Origin: Liolophura sinensis
Taxonomy: Eukaryota > Mollusca > Polyplacophora > Chitonida > Chitonidae
DNA: 64,000 nt
Reading direction: 5' to 3'
Assembly (NCBI RefSeq): GCF_032854445.1
Contig: NC_088295.1
Span: forward strand, 57,023,249-57,087,248
Shown here piece after piece: positions 23,508 through 36,825 of this stretch (position 1 is the stretch's first letter; each line of letters starts with the position of its first letter). Made by a program: the position numbers and the translations under genes. The notes beneath the pieces were generated by a model. The model had not been told where the DNA came from, did not search any database, and saw nothing but the letters and a program-made list of their open reading frames with translations.

Positions 23508-25539
23508 TTAATATTTGCATATTAATTTTTCTTTGCGAAAACATGACAGTCGCACATAGGAATACACCCTATAAGCGTATAGTGGTTAGTCTCGCCTTTT
23601 AATAGTCAAAATCTTTAAGACAAAGTAATAATTTATCAATAACCTCGAAACACCCGATGAGGGAAACAATGCACTAAGTCAGACTACAAGTTGACAAGCA
23701 GATGATCAATCAGTATGGTTTTAAACAAATGTCACCTGACATAAAAATTAAGGATACATGAACGGAATGTCTAAAACGAAGATTACGGGTTTTAGGGCAA
23801 TGAAAAAAAAATGATCCAAGTATGTAATTATGCAAATAAAGAACAATAAAAAAAAAAACATCACCACGGAAATATGTTTTATATTATAACACTTAATAAT
23901 CCCACTATATTTATACATCTTTTCTGTCAATGATAAAAAATTTTCGGATGACGTTATAGTTGAACTGACTGCGAACGATGAACCAGTTTATAGCGCCTCA
24001 GTGGCCTCGGTGACCAACCTTTTTGGTTGTTACTGCACTTCTTTATAGTTTGCTTTGGACCGTTTAGACCTAATCAGCCGAAGATAGTATTGCATATATA
24101 TAGCTCTCATTTCCCACTTTTTTTGTGTGTCTTTTTAGGAACAGCAGTAATAAGTGTTTCGACAATGTATTCGCTTATAATGAATTATCATTTACCATAT
24201 ATATATGGAAAATCATAGAATGGTGTCAAGAAAGTCCGCTACATGGTATTTCTAGACATGACGTTATATATACATACGTTATCAAAGTGTATTGTCAAAT
24301 AATTCCAGGAGAATTACATGACGCTGTTAACAACTTCAGTAGTTTCACCCTTTTGAGTTATGTTTGAAGCACTTATTGAAAGGGTTGTACAATCATTGCT
24401 TTCGTATTGTCAGATTTAGTCAGTGTCACAACTTATTTGCATATAGCACAGTATAGCCTAATTATATAGCAATCTCGCAATCCTACACTTATCCTACAAT
24501 AACTTATGGTTTTGTTATATGTTTTCACTCGAGCAAGTACTGTTATATATTCAACGATTAAAAAGATAAAGTTCATTAGAGCGGTCTGAAATTATAAATG
24601 GATTTAAAAACGAAGTATATAGTGCTCTTATAGATTTGAAACAAAAACTGTGGCTAAGCCCTGGACCAGAGGTCTCGTGTTTCTTCCTCACACAAATCTG
24701 ATAACCACAATATACTAGTAAGTGACAAACTCTTGGGTATACGTCGTGTAACACGAAGCAAACAAACAAATACTAATAAATATACAGATGAAATTAATCT
24801 TCGGTAGAGGAATCTAGAAGAGAAAAATGAATGAAGTATGGGGTTTTCCTATTCATTTGTCTGCGACCTTATCATTTAAACAGGTTTTTCCTTTAGCATT
24901 TGATGAGACCTGGAAGCTAGATAATATATTGGTTATGTACAGTATATCTTAGACTATAGCGAGTGAAGGTGAGAGCATGCATGTACCTGCATGTGTGGCT
25001 AATCTTAGACAACGGAAATATACATGTACCGGTATCATTATGTAGTATTAATTGGACCAGTATTTAACTGGAAATTGGATGGGTCAACTGTCATTTTCGA
25101 AAACCAGTGTAGGATGTATATCTGTTCATATCTGTCGTTACGTATCCGTCGCCACCCCCGCCCCAACCTCTACCTGATGTATGCACACCTAGCAATATAT
25201 GCCGACTTAAGTCATTTTATATCAGAATAAAATAATTGTACATCACGTTGCGACACTATCCTATTTACCAAAGTTATTGGCCAAGGTTTTACGCCAAGAG
25301 TAATCGCCATGTGCAACTCATTTATTGAGGTAATTTCCCAGGCTAATTTGGCTGTGTTACTGGAACATGAGAAACGTATCTTTTTTTGTCTTCACTCAGT
25401 TATATTTAGATTTTACTACTTTCGAACCGGATTCGTCATGTGCATCAATAGATATGACGTCATAGTGACATTTCATAAATGGCAAACGACGAGAAATTTG
25501 AATTTTTGTGTCCACAAAGAAATGGACATGATTTCCGGC

Positions 25540-26140
25540 AGTTAAGGTCAATCGACAGGTGCTCGTGAAAGCTTCAGGTCAAACTGGTACAGACACAATG
25601 AACGCTCCCTTTTCAGAGCAGTTTCACTTCCGGGTCACCGGGGATCTTTCAACCGTTACACTTTGCCTGTCGTTTTGGTGGAAAAATAATAACATTAAAC
25701 CGGCGATGTAGAATGTGCATAGGAGGCCATTGTAGTTCGTAAGTATCTTGCACGCTTTCCTGTGCGGTTTTTTTTCGATTCGAGTGGTATTAGCAGAAGG
25801 CTAGTGGTTGCTTTCCTGTAAAACATGCTGCCTTTTTCCCGATCGGTGGAAAAATATGGGTCACGACTGCCGCCATAGCAAGTGCATTTTTCAGCTTACC
25901 CCACGTAATGAGACGAGTTTGCACGGCTCATTGCAAAAGGAAGAGATAACCAGCCTTTGCGGTGAATTAAGTGAGATTTTATGGGCGATTACCGCAAGAC
26001 CACCGTGCTTTAGGATAGATAGGAGGGCCATATCCAGTGATCTCTTCGACATAAATGATATAGCCAGACAATCGTTCGGCCAGGTAAACCGATTGTACTG
26101 CACACAACGGGATGCACATCGATGAGGTCTTAGGTTATAG
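25540..26140 (+). promoter_or_regulatory. CpG-rich patch, candidate promoter for the plus-strand gene
   Basis: By hand count there are 15 CpG in 25801-26100, against 3 in 27001-27600. The patch marks the border between the CpG-normal spacer on its left and CpG-poor DNA on its right, as expected for an unmethylated promoter at the edge of a methylated gene body. No TATA box is obvious. The orientation is inferred from the candidate exon and from the RhoGAP exons downstream. Confidence 0.5.
25856..26083 (+). CDS. Candidate first exon with coding potential, product unknown
   Basis: From an ATG with A at -3 and G at +4, a frame of 76 codons runs without a stop to CGGCCAG/GTAAAC, a reasonable splice donor, ending in phase 0. 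The peptide begins MGHDCRHSKCIF, contains ITSLCGELSEILWAI and ends NDIARQSFGQ. I do not recognise it. It cannot continue into the exon at 57381, where that frame stops after 11 codons. So either it joins exons I could not find, or the exon is untranslated leader for the RhoGAP gene. An opposite-strand frame is open here too, so coding status is uncertain. Confidence 0.3.
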
Positions 26141-29100
26141 GGCGTGTTTTTTTTTTGTTTTTTTGTTGTATACGATTTTTTTAGTTCTCCTTCAAATAGT
26201 CATACTTTCACTTCAAATTATTTGATGTGAATTTTATGAATGACCAGACACAGATCAGATTTGCAATTGCTCATCATTCACCTGTTGATGTCAGAGGTGA
26301 ATGAGGGGAAACAGTAAATTAAGATTTACTGTATATATTTCCTCTTCCGATGATGACAGTTGCCTTTATACATTTGGTATGTTAAAACACTTGCATTACT
26401 ACTGATTATATTATACTCTAATCTTGTGTAGTCAGTAGTGGAGCCGGAATATTATTATAGCTCATCTATCATCATTTTCACTTTATGTTTATGATTTCAT
26501 CAAATTTTGTTTCACACAGTATATATTTCTGATAGACCGACTTCTTGATGTAGTGTGGAAAATACTGTCCGATTATGTAAATTGTGAAACAGTTGTCCTG
26601 AATTCAAAGAATATGTGTGCAACTTGCAACTTTTCATCTTTTGTTGTGTTCATTTGTGTACATTTAAATGAATGACAATGGCTTTAATCCCACATCTGCA
26701 ATATTTCAGTGTTATCGTTGCAACTGTATATTTGCATTACAGCACATTGAGTAAGTATAGACTTCATCTAGGGACAATGCTATAGTGTAGACGAATGCGC
26801 GTATGCTGTGGAAACAGACTCTTGTCTTGAATGGTATTTTGAGGGGAAATACCACCCATGCCATTCATTGTTTTTTTTGGGGGGTTTTTGTCATCTACCT
26901 TTTTCTTTTTTTCTTTTATTTTTGAGGCCTATATGTAGTAGTGAAGAGAAGATGTAGAGATTTCCTTTGATAACCGCATCCTTGAATGACAGATTGCAGG
27001 CTAGTGATATGGGGTTTTAAAAAGTGTATGTTAAAGATTAAATGACAGAAAGAGTATGTACTGCTGTTGAACCAAGATACTGGTCGTCTTACATGTAGCG
27101 CATGACTTCCAACAGTAATGTTCTGTATATCTAGCCCATATCAAAATGTAATTTACCTGATGCTTTGCTAACAGTGACCTGTATTTTAAATTTAAAACTG
27201 AGGAAATAATTTAAGAAAAACACAGGGTTTATGTTAGTATTACATTTAGCCATTCAAACATTTATTATACTGTAAGTAGGTTGTGATGGCCAGTAGGGTA
27301 CGACAGTTACATAGTATTCCCTTAGAACAGATGTGAAAGTCTGTGTGGCATATTGTATAGTTCCATGAAGAATCAAGTGCAAAACTGGTAGTAATATCAT
27401 TAGATTAAAGACACAAAACTGCATAACATGTGAATGAGTGTATATGTGTAAGTATACTATTACCAGTACATGTACACCTGATATATTTATAATTGCATTG
27501 AATGGTGGTTAATGGTAGCTTTACTCTGCCAATGCAGTAGTGCTTAGCACAGGTGTTATGAACTAGCCAGACATTTGGGGGGCCAAAAATAGTGCAGCAT
27601 TTGGCTGAAGGTCTGGCCTACTGGGGCTGTAAGGTGAAGCGTCAGACATGAGAGTGTGGAAGGGATGCTGATTGGTGTGTAGGGGGGGGGGTGTTGGGGG
27701 GGGGGGTAAGGATATCAGTGTTAGGTATGCTACATGTGGAAAGGTACACATTGCCTAAACCAGCAGCCATCAGTGTCATTCGTCAGACATGCCATTGTAT
27801 CGTTAATAGGTACTTCCTGCAGTTTCACTGTTGCTGCTCAGGGTGAAAGTTCGTTTTCAGCAGGGCCCAAAATAAAGGCATTTTAGGGGCCAAATGGTCC
27901 TGAATTTCTGGTTTGACTCCTGGAAAAAGTGATGCTACCCGATGAGTTCCATATCCCAATTAAGGAGCCTTATTCATCACTGACCCCAGACTAGAAAGAA
28001 ACATTTAAAGCTTAGCCCTTTATTGCCATTTGTGACATGTTAAAAGTAAGTCTTTTTATTAATACATTAGAGATTTATGGTCTGGGGACTATTAAGTGGT
28101 GCTTGCACTTTTGCTGTTGGATGGGGTTGCAGGTGGTGGTCCCCACCTATTGCTTCAGAAACACAGTTGTGAAATCCATATTATCAAATGGAATAAGATG
28201 AAATGTTTGATATTTCAAGCTCTTTCAAGCAAAAAATTGAGATTGTCCCACATGATTTAAAGGTGTGGTAAATGAATTAAGGATTCCCTGCATATAACTT
28301 TAAAAGAATTTGAAAATAGATATGTGTCTATCAGTTATATGTCGGTAATTATGAACCTTTGCATGGTACAAAGTCACCTTTTTGATGACCTAGTCTCAAT
28401 TTGAGGTCATCATTTTTATTTTGAGCTCTTAAAAAAGGAGTGAATGATTAAACATTTTCAATGGCTATTTCACATGAAAAAGAGTTAATGATTTATGGTA
28501 TTAATTACTGGAACTTTGTTGTAAGTATAAATATACATCTGAAAGTTTCATATGGGGATCTTAGGTTGTATTTACATCTACTTCTACATGTAGTTCATCT
28601 CATGCTATAAATGCTGCTTGACAGCGATTGAATGTGGGAGGGAGAAGAAAAAAAAACACAACAACATGTCATAACCTTTGAATTTGTTCTGAAAAGTCAG
28701 TAGCTTGAGGGTGTTTTATCGATTGTACAAATACGAGAAGACACGACTATGTACATAATATACTTCTGTGAGCATGCCCATTAGTTTGACACGCCCCCAC
28801 ACTGGAAGAGAGAGCCACTCCCAGTGCAGTTGACAACTGTTCAAACATTACATAACTGTGCCGGTAACCAGATGGAACTTGTCAGGCCCTTTAAAGTCTA
28901 CTATTAAAGGGAGAAATATCCTGGTAATAGTGCAGACTTTAGTTTTTGTGAAACGAATTTTGAATATGGCTTGGTATTTACCAAAGAGTCAGACCTATCA
29001 AGCGGATTTAGGACCAGAACTTGACAGCCATTGTGTTCAAGTTCGTGAATGCTGTGTCTGACGAGTTACTAAACAATAAGCAGATGGTTTCAGTAACAGC

Positions 29101-29428
29101 AGGGCGAGTTGCACCCACTGAACATCTACATGTAGTCATCACATCTTGTATCTATTTTCTCACACCTACGTGTTCACCGCTGTGAAGTTTAAGTTTAAAT
29201 AAATCCCTTACAGCACGAGGAGCAAAAGTGTGAGAAAGTACATACGCCTTGGCCCAATGACTAAAAATGTACAGAAGAGTTGCTACCCGAGAAAGATTGA
29301 AAACAAACATGGTGGCTTTTTGTTAGTCACTGTTTTCTAGAATCCTTGGTTTCAGATTCAAGCGAAGTAAGATGTCGTGATTTTACACTGTTGCACTAGT
29401 TCTTACTCCAATGATACTATAAGGAAGT

Positions 29429-29565
29429 TGGGCCCAATTTCAAGTCTTGTAACATGCGGTATTAACTTTAGTCTGGACTAAAGTGCCATTAGTTTTGTAT
29501 TAAACCGAGACTGGTATTAAGATTTAAGCCCGGCTTAACTTTTGATACACTGTTGAACAACCAGC
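29429..29565. mobile_element. Possible MITE with GGGCC ends
   Basis: The left end is GGGCCCAATTTCAAGTCTTG and the right end in reverse complement is GGGCTGGTTGTTCAACAGTG. A second, inverted relative starts at about 29680 (GGGGCTCGGTTGTTCTGATT, then TTTAAGCCAAGTCTTAAATT). The interior is rich in TTAAG and AGTCTGGACT-like short palindromes. The ends are poorly preserved. Confidence 0.4.
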
Positions 29566-30257
29566 CCAAGGCCTACATGTAGGTTTAATGTGATCGTCTA
29601 TGTGAAAATGTATATTTGGATAGATTGCCATACTCTTTCATACATGTATGTTGATGGACATGTTTTGCCGTAAGGTACGGGGCTCGGTTGTTCTGATTTA
29701 AGGTTTAATACCTGTTTAAGTTTAAGCCAAGTCTTAAATTTTGTTTTTAGCCTAAAGGAAATGCTTAACATTATATTAAATATAAACTAAAACTGCTGTT
29801 GTTATATTTTGATTTTGGAGAACTGCATGGGCTGCTGAGTTTGGCTAAAAACTTACAAAAAAAAAAATAATAATAAAAAATACAAAATATGACTTAATGC
29901 CAGTATTAGATGATACTCAACTTGTACACACAGACCACAACTGCTGGCACATGATGTCATGTCATGTTGAGGGTTAAGTCCTGGTCATGGACAAGACAAT
30001 TTTAAGATTCCCTCACTCCTAAGGTTCTTGGGGGCTTCAGTAGCTACATGTACTTGCAGGCGATTTACCTTGTGGGATGAATCGGCCAATCTTACTTTTC
30101 TTGAAAAATGGTTGTCTTCCACCAATATGGCTTGGAAGTCTGTCACATCTTAAATATACCAAAAGCCAGTAGTTTACCCTGAGCGCTCTGGCTTTCTCTT
30201 TTCAGAGAACCGACTGCCATGTTGAAAGTGAGCACTTCTTTGCTATCTAATTTCACA

Positions 30258-30280
30258 ACAATCAAATAAATAAATAAATC
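30258..30280 (+). mobile_element. SINE family 1, tail remnant
   Basis: ACAATCAAATAAATAAATAA only. This is too short to be certain. Confidence 0.4.
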
Positions 30281-31699
30281 ATTTGCGTATTAAAAGTATT
30301 GAATCAGGCAAAGAAGAAATAAGTAAATAACAATTGTAGGGTGTGTATCCAGAAGGATCTTCTCCCTTTGGGGGGCTATTGAGCTGCTGTTTTATCATTA
30401 GTTTAGTATAAATGTGATGTCAAGTTTATCGGTTGCTTGATGAAGGGCGATTGTTATAACGGGGCAGGCTGCGCCCATATTCCACCTACCAATAACCTTG
30501 ATGTTATAGTTAGGTGAAATACTCTAGTTCTGAGCACCCTCATGCCACTTAAGCGAAAACCATTTGAATTGCATGAAACCTTTGAATGTATTAAGAAGGT
30601 ATCTTAGTCGCTGTGTAGCATGAAAGCCAGTTGGTCCATTTTGAGGGTCCATTCACCTCATGAGTAGCCTAAGTGTAAAAAATATATCGCTTTTTCGCAG
30701 AATATAGTTACACTTATTTTACACTTATGTAACAGTGGGACTGTTGTTGATCACAAGGTTTATAATTATGTGTATCACATGAGGTTTGCCTAGTGTAATT
30801 AAGTTTTTAACAGGCTGTGTTCAATTCTGCAATCTGGGGCTGTTAATAATTGGGACTGGTTTAAATTTGTTTCCTGCTTCATGTAATTTTTGGGATATCA
30901 ACCAGGACAAACCCACACAATTGTTTTATTGCACACTTTTATTTTGTGGCTGTGCTGGTTCTGTTTACTAGGCTGAGACAGTCAGTCAGCTTCTCTGTAT
31001 ATATTCGCGAAGTCTCAGGGTTTAAATGACCTGGCTGCATGCTATTTAACTCTTTCATGTTAAAACTGTCATAGATGACTGCTCCTTTTGCTTTCTTCAA
31101 AGTTGACATGAATGTTGGAGACATAAACGATAATTAACATCAATAAAACGCATGATTATCCTAGAGGAATGCCTGAATGAAAACGTGCAGTGTTTTTGTT
31201 TCTTTTTTTTTTCTCCCTCTGTTAATGAATATATTGAGTATTGACGTCAGTATTACCTTATCATTTCATGCATACATTGTACATGTGAATATGTGTACAT
31301 GTGAATATGTGTATATGTGAATATGTGTATTATATAATAAAAACACGGGCGCAAATTTCAGAATTGACACAAATTACATGTATGTTATATGGACATTATG
31401 TATAAATGCATTCAATATCAAGCATGCAGGGTTTTCGTTTAGAATTGGAGGAGGAGGTCAGAGTTCAAAAGTAGGTGGTTGAATTGACAGTAATTATGTC
31501 ACAATTACTATTGATTAAAACGTTAAGAATATTCAAATTAGGCGGCTACGGGGACGGCAGTAGACAGGTGTCTGCAACACCGCTACGTGCCCTTTTTGAA
31601 CATCCTGAGCATGGACATTCACATTAATTATTGAAATGTAAATGTAACATTATATTGTGAACTGCAATCTCGGAAATATGTTCTGAAAATCACAAGTCC

Positions 31700-31787
31700 T
31701 GGTTTCCTGCCACCAATATGCTGGCCGCAGATGTATAAGTGAAATACACTTGAGTACAGTGTAAAACACCAATCAAATAAGCAAAAT
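31700..31787 (+). mobile_element. SINE family 1, 3' half
   Basis: CTGGTTTCCTGCCACCAATA through AAGTGAAATACACTTGAGTA and CAGTGTAAAACACCAATCAA. The CpGs of the consensus have mostly decayed to TG or CA, unlike the copies in the 11-25 kb spacer. Confidence 0.85.
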
Positions 31788-32490
31788 CACTATTTAAGTG
31801 GGTTGGAGGTTGATAAATTTTTCAAATCGGGTCAGAACTATTAATTTCCTTTATCTGTCATCTATAGTCTTACGTGTACTGCCACGGAATAACAAGTTGA
31901 AATCAGATCTTCCGTTCTACATGTAAATGTGCAAGCCGAAGCAGATTTAATTTGCGGAATAAATCGTACATGCACGAACTTGCACTTCTGAATCATAGTC
32001 AATTATACAAGTGCTGGCATGTAATGTTCCCATGTATTTGCTACGCACCTTGAACCTAGCAATCAGCTACATGTGGGACATGTTTTTTTCGCAAACCAAA
32101 TGGTACTTTGATGTCTTTATAATGGGCTGTGAGTCAGAATTGAATGAGTGCTGCTGTACTGTAAAATCTCTGCAACATCTTCTTTGACACCCATTCATGT
32201 ATACACAGTGTATGTGTATCAACTAAATGCATATTACACGCTTTGCTCTTCAGCATCGATAGATTATACAGCTACATGTACAATGTAAATTATATTTTTC
32301 AGTAATAATGATAATATATTTTATCAATACATTCTTGTCCAATGTTTGTTTTAGTTTTGTTCCCAGTCCACAAAGAAGGGAGAATTTAGAATTGATGGAT
32401 GTCTGTCTGCATGTATGTGTGATAAAGAATATATTTTTGTCTTCAATTTGTTTCCCTGCAATGTGCATAAGTAGAATATATATTACACAG

Positions 32491-32751
32491 GGCCTCAGTG
32501 GCTGAGATGGATAGTGCACCAGCCCGTCACAGAGACCCAGGAGCCTTTCACCAATGCGGTCGCTGTGAGTTCAAGTTTGGCTCATGCTGGATTCCTCTCC
32601 ATCCGTATGTGGGAAGGCCTGCAGCAACATGCAGATGGTTGTGGGTTTCCTCTGGGCTCTGCCTGTTTTTCTCTCACCATAATCTTTACCGATGTCATAT
32701 AAGTGAAATGTTCTTGAGTTCAGCGTAAAACACAAAATCAAATAAATAAAT
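32491..32751 (+). mobile_element. SINE family 1, full length
   Basis: Head GGCCTCAGTGGCTGAGATGG, B box GGTCGCTGTGAGTTCAAGTT, body, then AAGTGAAATGTTCTTGAGTT and an (AAAT)n tail. The flanks TATTACACAG (32481-32490) and TATTACAG (about 32755-32762) suggest a decayed target-site duplication. Many consensus CpGs read TG or CA. The two open frames here belong to the SINE. Confidence 0.92.
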
Positions 32752-34019
32752 ACGTATTACAGTACTTGTATATGTAAAATATGGAAAGCACATTTAATTG
32801 TTAGTAAAAAGACATTTTGATCTGTTATAAGTAGCTAATAGAAGATATTCTGCAGTTGGGAAACTGGTTCAATTGATTGAAAAGAAAACATCTTAAAAAG
32901 TCTTCAGTTTTTTTTTTTTACTTTAAATACTAAAGGCTGTGGTAGACAATGGTAACTGTATATAAATAAAAGTGCACTAACCATAGTGTTGAATAATTCA
33001 TTACTGGAAACAAATGCTGAGATTATTCTGTACTGGATGAATATTCATGAAGAATTTCCAGTTGTAAATGTATTACACCTGCTTTTGTACATATACATGT
33101 AATACACCCTAAAAAAAGTATGAATTTAAGTGCATGTATACATAAGCATCGTGGGAAAATGTGAACAATAGTAGTGTAGCACAGAGAACTTTACAAGGAC
33201 TTTGTACCAGCGTGATGATGTTTTGGGCAGATCCATTGGGTGTTATACAAAGAAATAGGATACTTGTGTGGGATGTTGTGTAGGAATACCCCAAGTCTGG
33301 ATGTCTTCAAAATACCAAAGGTCTGTCCCATGTATTTATTTTCAGTTCTAGCTGAGACATTTGCTTTGTTTTTTGGGGGCTACAGAAGTTCAAGATGCTT
33401 TGGAGCGTGCAGTAATTGTATAGAATTTCACAAGGCACTTGTGAACTTCGATCAGAAGATTCTTCAAATTGAGATGGTGAATTAAGTACCTGATTTTAAT
33501 GATCTTTATACCAGTGAAATGACAAACAAAAAACAACAACAACAACCCAGGTACATCTAACAGGATTAGTGTTTTTATGCCTACTGTGTGTACCGGAAAA
33601 GTTCATCCATAACAAAGTTTATTCTGAGAGACCTGTCGATGTTAGAAAGATGATACATACATAACGATAGTTTGTTAATATCTGTTATGAACTTTTTTTG
33701 CCTCACATCACATTTATATTAAAATTGCACTTTATGGAACGAATACATGATACATGTACATATTTTTGACATGCGCAGCAAATGTACACGTGTACATGTA
33801 TACGTTGTCATTATTCTGTATTTGTGAGCAAAATATACATGAAGCTTCATCTCAAACATGTAGGTGTCAGTTTATAGCAGAGTGGGTTTCTATTACATGT
33901 ACATATAATTGCTGGCATTCGTAGTAAAAAAAACCTATAACCAATGTAAGCTGCCTTCATCTGTGATCTGCAGCGTATGTCTGTGAGCAGGATGTACGCT
34001 AGTGAATGAACTGCTGATG

Positions 34020-34310
34020 TCATCACGGCATATCCCGTATTACACCCGATGGCACTGCATGGCTAGTCTGTCTACTATACATGTATAATGGAAGAGGGGA
34101 GGGGAGCAGGTATGATACAGGAAGCTGCGCTATTGTTTACGCAGAACTCCAGCTGATTTCATCGAATTCCCCTGTGTTTATTTTCGGCCTGTAGAACACG
34201 CTGTGGCGTCCCGACCACTGGCCACTCCTCCCCTGAGGCTGTTAAGAAGGACACGCGTGGTCAGAGCCGTAGATACATGTACTAGCCTACTACGCCTAGC
34301 CTAGGCTTGA
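34020..34310. promoter_or_regulatory. Local CpG peak inside the long intron
   Basis: Within otherwise CpG-poor DNA this stretch carries CpG about every 20-25 bases (CATCACGGCATATCCCGTAT, GTGGCGTCCCGACC, GACACGCGTGGTC). It could be an alternative promoter, an enhancer or a buried exon. No splice donor after a convincing frame was found. Confidence 0.25.
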
Positions 34311-34476
34311 AGAACTTCCCTTGTTTGTTAGAGCCTGCTCTTTTCACACTGTGTCACTCAGGTATTATCTGCCCCAATAGTTTCCTGTCATCAGCTGCTA
34401 CCACAAGTCCAGGTATGTGTGAACTCCTGCTCTGTGTGTCTCTGCGCTCATGTCTGACAAGCACTCTACATGTATG

Positions 34477-34696
34477 TACCCTAATTCTTCAACCTTTTCA
34501 ACCACCTCTGCAACCAGTATTTTGAAACATTCTGAGAGAACTATAGGGTGTGGAGAGAAATAATTTGTACAGTTTTACCAAAGATGTATCTTTTGGTGAC
34601 AAGCAAATCATTTTAACGGACATTTTCATATTAAATATATTCATAAATTCAAATGAAAAAAAGTGCTGTAGAGGTAGAAAAGATTGAAGATTTAGA
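34477..34696 (+). mobile_element. MITE family 'CCTAATTCTTCAACC', copy 2
   Basis: Starts TACCCTAATTCTTCAACC and TTTTCAACCACCTCTGCAAC, contains TTGAAACATTCTGAGAGA and AGTGCTGTAGAGG, and ends AAAAGATTGAAGATTTAGAG, the decayed inverted repeat of the start. Noncoding. Confidence 0.8.
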
Positions 34697-36646
34697 GTCG
34701 ACAGTGTGAATGGTCAGTCCCCACTGGAATGGCTGGATTAAAGTACAAGCAGTCCAGGAATTATTACGTAGCTGTGCTACACTGTTATTACTAGACTGTT
34801 GCAGAGTACTATTATAGAAGTACATGTCTGGGGATTGCATAATATACCGTATATCGATTTGTCACCTTCAAATGTCAAGCAGATCAGGTCAGTGGTTGTT
34901 ATCTTTGCAACTGTTGTCACAGACTTTTTTGTACTGTTATACTGTTATGTTCTAATATGTGCAATACAAAGTACATATGGTCCAGCTCTGTGTTCATGTA
35001 AATTACCAGTTTAATATCAGCTGGTAACTTAAGTTCATTCATATCTGTTGTATATGCAGATTTTGTTCACTTATTCAGCACTCATGATGGTGTATAGTAT
35101 CAAATGTAAAACCAGCAGCTCCACACATGAGATTTTAAGGGTTGAACCACACAGGTTTGTGAGAAACCTTCTCAACAAGGTTTATCATTGGAGATGCCAT
35201 GTCTTTGCACGTGTGATAATTACTGGATTTGATCCAAAATGTCGGCCAAGCTCTGAGAGACCTATTCGCGTTATAAAGCTGTTTCAAGGTAGAATGATAA
35301 CCTGCTGACAAAATGTGAGTTTTAACACAACGTTAGTAGTATTTTGACACATTTATTTGGCTCTAAAATGCATTTTTGCATGCTGATGATTAGGACAAAT
35401 ATGTGTACAGTTACATGTATGTGTCATGCATCCCTATACATCTGTAAAGAGATCCCTTTTTCTATAGTGGGTTTGTCTAGGCACTCGTTCAGGTACATGT
35501 ACTGTTCATGGTGGGGTTGAGAAATATTGCTGAAAGAGACAAAACAAGCACTTTTATGTCGTCTTCATGTATTGGTTGAAATATTAGTAGGTGTTCTTTT
35601 TTTGTATTATTTGTTTATTTATATTCATACCTTATATGTATGTTTTTGAATATGTGTTTATGTCCATGAACGTGTCAGGCCTTTTGAAAACACTAAGGTG
35701 CTGCTGCTGCTTTTAATATTAACCTGGACTGGTGACATGTGTCTCGTGTATTACCAGTATATGGAAATAAGTGAGAAATGTTGACAGTGTCCCATGGTGA
35801 AGTGATTTGTGGGCCAGCTTACGCAAAAGTACATGCACATCACAGTTTCACTCACTATAGGCTAGACATTGAGAAGCTCTCATTACACATATAACATGCT
35901 TTAAATTTAGCAGACTTCAGTGCAGGTGATTCAAACTCACGTGGATTTTTTGATGGAAATACATGTATGCACATGTAAATGTACACCAACACTGAACAGT
36001 GTACATGTAAATGTACACCATCACTATACAGCCTGCATGTAAATGTACACCATCACTGTATAGTGTACATGTAGTTGTATGTACATGCTTGTCTTCCATT
36101 CGATAGAACATTTTAGGTGCAGGTGCATCTCTGTTATACATCGGAAGGTTCTTCAGTAATGTGCCAACAGTAGGTGGTTTACACTCCAGGCCAACCCCTC
36201 TCCACACTTCTTAAAAAAAAAAAAAAAAAAAATTTTAAGTGAAGAATTCCTGAGTGTGGTGTTGAACAGCAATGAAAATATTTTGTGTACATACTCATGT
36301 ATGTATGTATGTTTGTTGATATGCATGTACACAAGTGATTCAGGTAACTAGTATAGATTAGTACCTGCCTCGTGGTACAGTAATATGAGTGGGTGTGGTT
36401 ATAGGTAAACCAAGGCGTGTCTGTGTACACGTGTTAGTGTACCAGGTACTAACTGATTGTTGTGTACCGAGCAGGCTAGGTCATCAGTTGTCTGTGACTT
36501 TAGTTTTTGTCCAGGATGTCAAGCAGTACAATTTGATCTAAACAATGTGTTGTAGACATATGATAGACAGTGATTGAGCTTAGCTGACAGGACAGTACTG
36601 CAGACTAATGACAGCCCTGCACTACATGTAAGTCTTTGTTCAAAAA

Positions 36647-36825
36647 CTCTGTCAAGGTGATGGTAAACTCTTTTAAGGTGATAGTACACTCTGTTAAGGT
36701 GATGGTAAACTCTGTTAAGGTGATGGTACACTCTGTTAAGGTGATGGTACACTCTGTTAAGGTGATGGTAAACTCTGTTAAGGTAATGGTACACTCTGTT
36801 AAGGTGGTGATAAGCTCTGTTACTT
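36647..36825. repeat. 21-bp minisatellite, about 8 units
   Basis: The unit is GGTGATGGTACACTCTGTTA plus A, with TAAACT and TACACT variants. Because 21 is a multiple of 3, all frames repeat in register and produce spurious frames on both strands (LTECTIT or SVKVMVH heptads). Confidence 0.97.
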
